Source: an uncultured Muribaculaceae bacterium (GTDB lineage: Bacteria > Bacteroidota > Bacteroidia > Bacteroidales > Muribaculaceae). Taken from it: 64,000 nucleotides of DNA. The stretch lies in assembly GCA_910579035.1 (NCBI GenBank), contig CAJTSR010000011.1, positions 1-64,000 of the forward strand, written 5' to 3'. The number at the start of each line of letters is the position of its first letter. Within the stretch, counting starts at the first letter, position 1. The position numbers and the translations under genes were made by a program. The notes below the pieces were generated by a model, which worked only from the letters and a program-made list of their open reading frames with translations, made no database searches and had not been told where the DNA came from. Below, piece by piece: positions 59,807-64,000 of the stretch.

Positions 59807-62599
59807 ATGAAAAGATTCTATCTTTTACTTGTAGCCGCTGTGCTTTTTGCGGCCTTACCGGCCAACGCACTGCTTGTTGACACCAGCCCTACTCCGCTTC
59901 AGGAAGCGAGTACCGACGTGGTGCTTACTTACAATGCCGCATCTCCGCTCGGCAACGGAGCATTGAAAAACCTCACACCTTCGATCGATGTGTACGCCCA
60001 TATCGGAGTAATCACATCTAAAAGTACCGGCACAAGCGACTGGAAGTATGTGGTCACCCCCTGGCCCGAATCAGGCAACAGCCAGACCGCCAATACCGAA
60101 AAGAACCGTCTTAAATTCGTATCGCCAAACAAATACACCCTGTCGATAGGCGACATACGCACATACTTCGGAATCAAAGACGCGTCAGAAACGGTGAAAT
60201 ACATCGCCGTGGTATTCCGCACTGCCGACGGCTCGAAACAAGGCAAGACAGCCAACGGCTCCGACATACTCATACCCGTGCTCGAGCAGGGCTTCCAGAT
60301 TGATTTTACCTGCGATTCCCAGAAACTGGTGATATCTTCTCCGACAAAAATGACCTTCACCGTCAACGCGACGGCTGCGGCACAGCTATCAATCAGCGTC
60401 AATGGCGCGACAATAGCATCAGCCTCCGACAAGACCACCCTGACGGCCGAGCATACCTTCACCGCAAACGGGACATACAATGTCGAAGCCAAAGGCACAT
60501 ACAACGGCCAGACCCGCACACAAAGCATCGAAGTAGCATATCCCGGCCAGTCCGTGCAGCAGGATTACCCCGGCGGAATACCCCGTATGGGCGCTGTAAG
60601 GAACGACGACGGCTCTGTGACGTTCTGCATGGCAGCACCAAGAAAAAGGAGCGTGGTGATAGTGCCGTCCTGGGACGATTACCACGTATACTCCGACAAC
60701 CTTATGAAATATCAGGACTATGAGGGCAACCGCTATTTCTGGATAACTGTCGAAGGCCTTGAGAATGACAAATGGTACCCGTACTACTATATTGTCGACG
60801 ATACCTACAACGTGGCCGACCCCTATGCCAATCTCGTGCTCGACTGCTACAACGACCAATACATACCCTCCTCCGTATGGCCCGATATGCCGCAGTACCC
60901 GTCGGACAAAGTTAGCGGCACCATGCTTGCCGTGTATCGCCACGATACCGATAGCTACAAGTTCTCATCGTTCGACATACCCGACCACTCCAACCTCGTG
61001 ATTTACGAGATGCTCTTCCGCGACTTCACCGGCTCCGACGGCATAGCAGCAGGCAACGGCACCGTTCGCCAAGCCATCGAAAAGATTCCATACATCAAAG
61101 AGCTCGGGTTCAATGCCGTGGAACTGATGCCCATCATGGAATTTAACGGCAACAACTCCTGGGGCTACAACACCAACTTCTATATGGCACCCGACAAGGC
61201 ATACGGCTCGCCGACCGACTACAAAGACTTTATCGAGGAATGCCACCGCAACGGCATCGCCGTGATACTCGACATAGTGTTCAACCAGAGCGACGGGCTT
61301 CACCCGTGGTACCAGATGTATTCCATCAGCTCCAATCCTTTCTACAACCAGACCGCGCCCCACGAATACTCCGTGCTCAACGACTGGAACCAAGGCAACC
61401 CGCTGGTGCAGCAGCAATGGACCGACGCACTCAAATACTGGCTCACTGAATACAATGTCGACGGTTTCCGCTTTGACCTCGTAAAAGGACTTGGCGACAA
61501 CGACAGCTACACCATAGCCGGAGGAACCGAGCAATACAACCAAAGCCGTGTCGACCGAATGAAACGCCTGCACGCAGTTATTAAAAGCGTCAAACCCGAC
61601 GGCATACACATCAACGAAGACCTTGCCGGAAGCAAGGAAGAAACAGCCCTCGGCGAAGACGGCCAGATGCAGTGGGCCAATATAAACGATGCCTCGAGCC
61701 AGTTTACAATGGGCTGGGACGACGGCAACAACGACATCAGGCGCTTCCTCGCCACTGACGACGGCGGCCGTCCGTGGGCCTCGACAATATCCTATGCCGA
61801 AAGTCACGACGAGCAGCGAATGGCATACAAAAACGCCCAATGGGGTGTAGACGCGGTAAAGAACGAAAGCACCGACAACTACAAGCGCCTTGGCTCGCTT
61901 GCCGTGCAGATGCTTCTTACGCCCGGCCCGAAAATGGTATGGCAGTTCGGCGAGCTCGGAAACAACCAGAACACCAAGAAAGACGACGGCGACAACAACA
62001 CCGACCCCAAAATCGTAGACTGGAGCGCATGGCTGGCTGATAACGATCGCACCTACCTGATGCAGACATATGCCGCTGCCATCAAACTGCGCACAGCCAA
62101 CCCAGAGCTATTCTCTAAAGAAGCTACATTCACAGCATCGAACCTCAATGCCAAGTTCAACCTGCCTCGCCATATGCGCCTTGCAAACGGCGACAAAGAG
62201 ATAATAGCATTTATCAACCCGGCCATAAACGGCGACCCCCTCGCAGTAAGCGTGCCCGCCACCAAGATGAATACCTCCAACGCCCGGCTCGTATGGGCAT
62301 CGCCCGGCTTCACGCCCTCTGTGACAGCCTCCGGAAGCAACCTCAGCGTATCCGTGCCGCCTCATTCATTTGCCATATACGCCACCGACAACACTCCTCT
62401 CAGCGGCATCGACGAAGTGTGGAACGAACGCGGCGATGTAACCGTTATCGGCAGCAACGGCTGCATATCCATAATCGGAGAATACGACACAGCAACGGCC
62501 TACGACATCAGTGGCCGCGCCATGCCCTCTCTCGAAGTACCCTCCGGCATCTACATCGTAATTGTCGACGGCCACAGCTACAAAGTAGCCGTCCACTAA
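59807..62599 (+). CDS. Secreted GH13 alpha-amylase
   Basis: This is a 930-residue protein with signal peptide FYLLLVAAVLFAALPANA. Two N-terminal beta-sandwich domains (about 20-260) may bind starch. An E-set-like domain (about 265-360) and a GH13 barrel follow: NAVELMPIMEF, the nucleophile Asp in DGFRFDLVKG, the acid/base Glu in HINEDLAGS, and the third Asp in SHDEQ. After the barrel's C-domain, the end has DISGRAMPSLEVPSGIYIVI followed by VDGHSYKVAVH, similar to type IX secretion sorting domains. It breaks down alpha-glucans, probably outside the cell or at its surface. No susC/D/E is adjacent. Confidence 0.9.
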   Translation: MKRFYLLLVAAVLFAALPANALLVDTSPTPLQEASTDVVLTYNAASPLGNGALKNLTPSIDVYAHIGVITSKSTGTSDWKYVVTPWPESGNSQTANTEKNRLKFVSPNKYTLSIGDIRTYFGIKDASETVKYIAVVFRTADGSKQGKTANGSDILIPVLEQGFQIDFTCDSQKLVISSPTKMTFTVNATAAAQLSISVNGATIASASDKTTLTAEHTFTANGTYNVEAKGTYNGQTRTQSIEVAYPGQSVQQDYPGGIPRMGAVRNDDGSVTFCMAAPRKRSVVIVPSWDDYHVYSDNLMKYQDYEGNRYFWITVEGLENDKWYPYYYIVDDTYNVADPYANLVLDCYNDQYIPSSVWPDMPQYPSDKVSGTMLAVYRHDTDSYKFSSFDIPDHSNLVIYEMLFRDFTGSDGIAAGNGTVRQAIEKIPYIKELGFNAVELMPIMEFNGNNSWGYNTNFYMAPDKAYGSPTDYKDFIEECHRNGIAVILDIVFNQSDGLHPWYQMYSISSNPFYNQTAPHEYSVLNDWNQGNPLVQQQWTDALKYWLTEYNVDGFRFDLVKGLGDNDSYTIAGGTEQYNQSRVDRMKRLHAVIKSVKPDGIHINEDLAGSKEETALGEDGQMQWANINDASSQFTMGWDDGNNDIRRFLATDDGGRPWASTISYAESHDEQRMAYKNAQWGVDAVKNESTDNYKRLGSLAVQMLLTPGPKMVWQFGELGNNQNTKKDDGDNNTDPKIVDWSAWLADNDRTYLMQTYAAAIKLRTANPELFSKEATFTASNLNAKFNLPRHMRLANGDKEIIAFINPAINGDPLAVSVPATKMNTSNARLVWASPGFTPSVTASGSNLSVSVPPHSFAIYATDNTPLSGIDEVWNERGDVTVIGSNGCISIIGEYDTATAYDISGRAMPSLEVPSGIYIVIVDGHSYKVAVH

Positions 62600-62622
62600 C
62601 AACCACTGTTTAGACCCAACTT

Positions 62623-62662
62623 TACGGCCTTAGAGAGGTTGAATAACCTCTCTAAGGCCGTA
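62623..62662. terminator. Bidirectional terminator, 18-bp perfect stem
   Basis: Arms 62623-62640 and 62645-62662 are perfectly complementary around a GAAT loop and are followed by TTTTT on the plus strand. It divides the convergent amylase and barrel genes. Confidence 0.9.
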
Positions 62663-62672
62663 TTTTTACCAT

Positions 62673-64000
62673 CTAAAACCGTGATTTTTCAGAGTTGCCG
62701 GCGCCTGTGCCACGGTAACGGTCGCGGGTCGTGTTGAAGCGGTACTGGAGAGTTAGCATCGCTGAGCGTCCGGGAGAGTAATTCCTCTGAACTATCTGAA
62801 CTGCGTCATTATACATCATCGCATCTTTTTGCGAGGTATTGAACAAGTCCTTTGCCTCGAGAGTCACGCTGAGTGCGTTGTTGAAGAATCCTTTGTATAT
62901 CTTGGCATTCACATACCAGGGTGTATTGGAGAGCTTCATATTGTTGTCCCATGCCGGGGTCATCAGTTGCGCATCCACGTTCAGCCAAATGTCGAAAGGA
63001 AGATGCACGGCATTCTGCCACTGGACGAGATAGCCGGGAGTATTCATCTTCATAAGGTTACCGTTTACAGGCAGAGTCAACCATTGCTTCATCATGCCGA
63101 CATTGACTCGCGGTTGCCATACCCCGACCTTGAACTGGCCTCCCACGAAAGCCTGAAAGTAATGGCGGTGGTCGAGATTAGCCGTTCTGATGATGGTGGC
63201 CTCGCCGTCGCTGCCGTATGGTTCGGTGATGTGGTACACACCGTCTTTGAAGTAGGTGTACGACAGCTGGGCGAAAAATTGACGCCATTGTGCCATATAT
63301 TCTACTGTCTGCATTTTTGTCGGCTTCAAATAGGGATTTCCGGTTTCAAAAGTAAGACGGTTAATATAGCTCACGGCACCATCGAGTTGGCCGTAACCCG
63401 GTCGAACGGTCTTTCCTGAGTAGTTAAGGCCCATACGCACCCGGCCAATTTGCGTTGCGACATTAAGCGACGGAAAGAGATTGTCATACGTCTTACTCTG
63501 GCCGTCACGGAGCTGCCCCATATCGTAATAATCGAATTTCACGTGCTCGTAGCGCAGTCCGACTCCGATATTGAAGCGCCCGAATTGCTGCGCCATCTGC
63601 ACAAAGGCAGCTATACTGCTTTCGTCCACTCTGTTGTCGGAAGCAGGAACTTCGGGAATATTGGCTGAAAAGAGATTTGTGGTGTGGGTATTTGTGTATT
63701 CCTCGCCAACCTGTATCTTTCCTCTCCAAATAGGATGGCTTACCACTAATTTTTCGGCGAACATACGGTTGTGATTGGTAGACACGGTGCTGACAACACG
63801 ATCTTCTCCCATTTCGCTGCATTCGTCGCTGAATGAGAACTCCTTGCTTTTATACCACAGGTAATCCGCATTAAAATCGATAGAAAACTCGCCCAACAGC
63901 CCGCTATAGTAAAGGTTGGCATAATGTCGCGGCAAAGCTGTGGATTTGTTGTTGACATCGGAATTATAACGGTCCTGCAAATTGCCGTTCTGCCAAACCT
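62673..64000 (-). CDS. Outer-membrane barrel receptor, N-terminus cut by window edge
   Basis: The frame is open from the stop at 62673 to the window edge (at least 442 residues); a TTG at 63980 is not a real start. The content is an antiparallel barrel rich in aromatic strands (GEFSIDFNADYLWYKSKEFS, FNIGVGLRYEHVKFDYYD, TFETGNPYLKPTKMQTVEYM), ending YNDAVQIVQRNYSPGRSAML plus LTLQYRF and a polar tail. This is the C-terminal half of an OMP_b-brl_3 / TonB-dependent receptor, the same class as the gene at 32936. The plug and any carboxypeptidase-like domain would lie outside the window. Confidence 0.85.
   Translation of the reverse strand, partial: VWQNGNLQDRYNSDVNNKSTALPRHYANLYYSGLLGEFSIDFNADYLWYKSKEFSFSDECSEMGEDRVVSTVSTNHNRMFAEKLVVSHPIWRGKIQVGEEYTNTHTTNLFSANIPEVPASDNRVDESSIAAFVQMAQQFGRFNIGVGLRYEHVKFDYYDMGQLRDGQSKTYDNLFPSLNVATQIGRVRMGLNYSGKTVRPGYGQLDGAVSYINRLTFETGNPYLKPTKMQTVEYMAQWRQFFAQLSYTYFKDGVYHITEPYGSDGEATIIRTANLDHRHYFQAFVGGQFKVGVWQPRVNVGMMKQWLTLPVNGNLMKMNTPGYLVQWQNAVHLPFDIWLNVDAQLMTPAWDNNMKLSNTPWYVNAKIYKGFFNNALSVTLEAKDLFNTSQKDAMMYNDAVQIVQRNYSPGRSAMLTLQYRFNTTRDRYRGTGAGNSEKSRF

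Noticed and set aside
1..64000. CRISPR arrays, insertion sequences or transposases
   Set aside because: No regularly spaced repeat series and no transposase-like frame with terminal inverted repeats was found.

Overview
The window is a chromosomal segment of a Bacteroidales bacterium, most likely a gut Muribaculaceae relative. The grounds are: promoters of the Bacteroidetes type (TTTG, 19-20 bp, TAnnTTTG) before most transcription units; little use of Shine-Dalgarno sites; TonB-dependent/outer-membrane barrel proteins; DUF4252 and DUF1460 proteins; and a frc-oxc oxalate operon. The family-level placement is inference; no rRNA is present.

Left region (1-15,600). A partial unknown gene and a tRNA-Phe(GAA) are followed by a self-contained block of phage-tail genes. 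On its left is a leftward S24-type (LexA/CI-like) repressor with an intact self-cleavage signature. Next to it are two face-to-face promoters over a dyad, a 66-residue HTH protein ended by its own terminator, and two tandem 19-bp TGCA palindromes. Then comes one rightward operon: tail-tube-like protein, tail assembly chaperone with a perfect -1 slippery heptamer, 1073-residue tape measure, 146-residue protein, distal-tail-like protein, 1704-residue tail-tip/fibre protein and three accessory proteins. No capsid, portal, terminase, integrase, replication, holin or lysin gene is seen. The layout resembles a headless non-contractile tail particle (F-pyocin-like tailocin) with a repressor/activator cascade; a decayed prophage is the alternative. 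Base composition and codon use switch sharply inside the fibre gene near 9.95 kb, a sign of modular exchange of the receptor-binding end.

Middle region (15.6-43.6 kb). Secreted leucine-rich-repeat protein; secreted metallophosphoesterase-PQQ propeller protein; a rightward run of rfbD, prfC, a Pmp3-type peptide, a DUF1460 amidase-like protein, an acyltransferase, and nucleotide-sugar genes (ugd, DegT aminotransferase, HAD phosphatase, gmd, fcl); lepA; a leftward two-component system divergent from an outer-membrane barrel receptor with tandem 15-bp repeats between them; a GH43 glycosidase; a four-subunit 2-oxoacid:ferredoxin oxidoreductase; and a tricorn-like protease overlapping a GlcNAc-kinase-like gene.

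Right region (43.6-64 kb). A dispersed promoter-bearing repeat occurs at both ends of a leftward block: a probable 26-codon mini-gene, thrS-infC-rpmI-rplT, and an ECF sigma/anti-sigma operon bracketed by two DUF4252 genes. Then dxr-rseP-rlmI, an FHS sugar transporter, the oxalate operon frc-oxc with an AEC transporter, a secreted GH13 amylase, and the C-terminal part of a second outer-membrane barrel receptor cut by the window edge.
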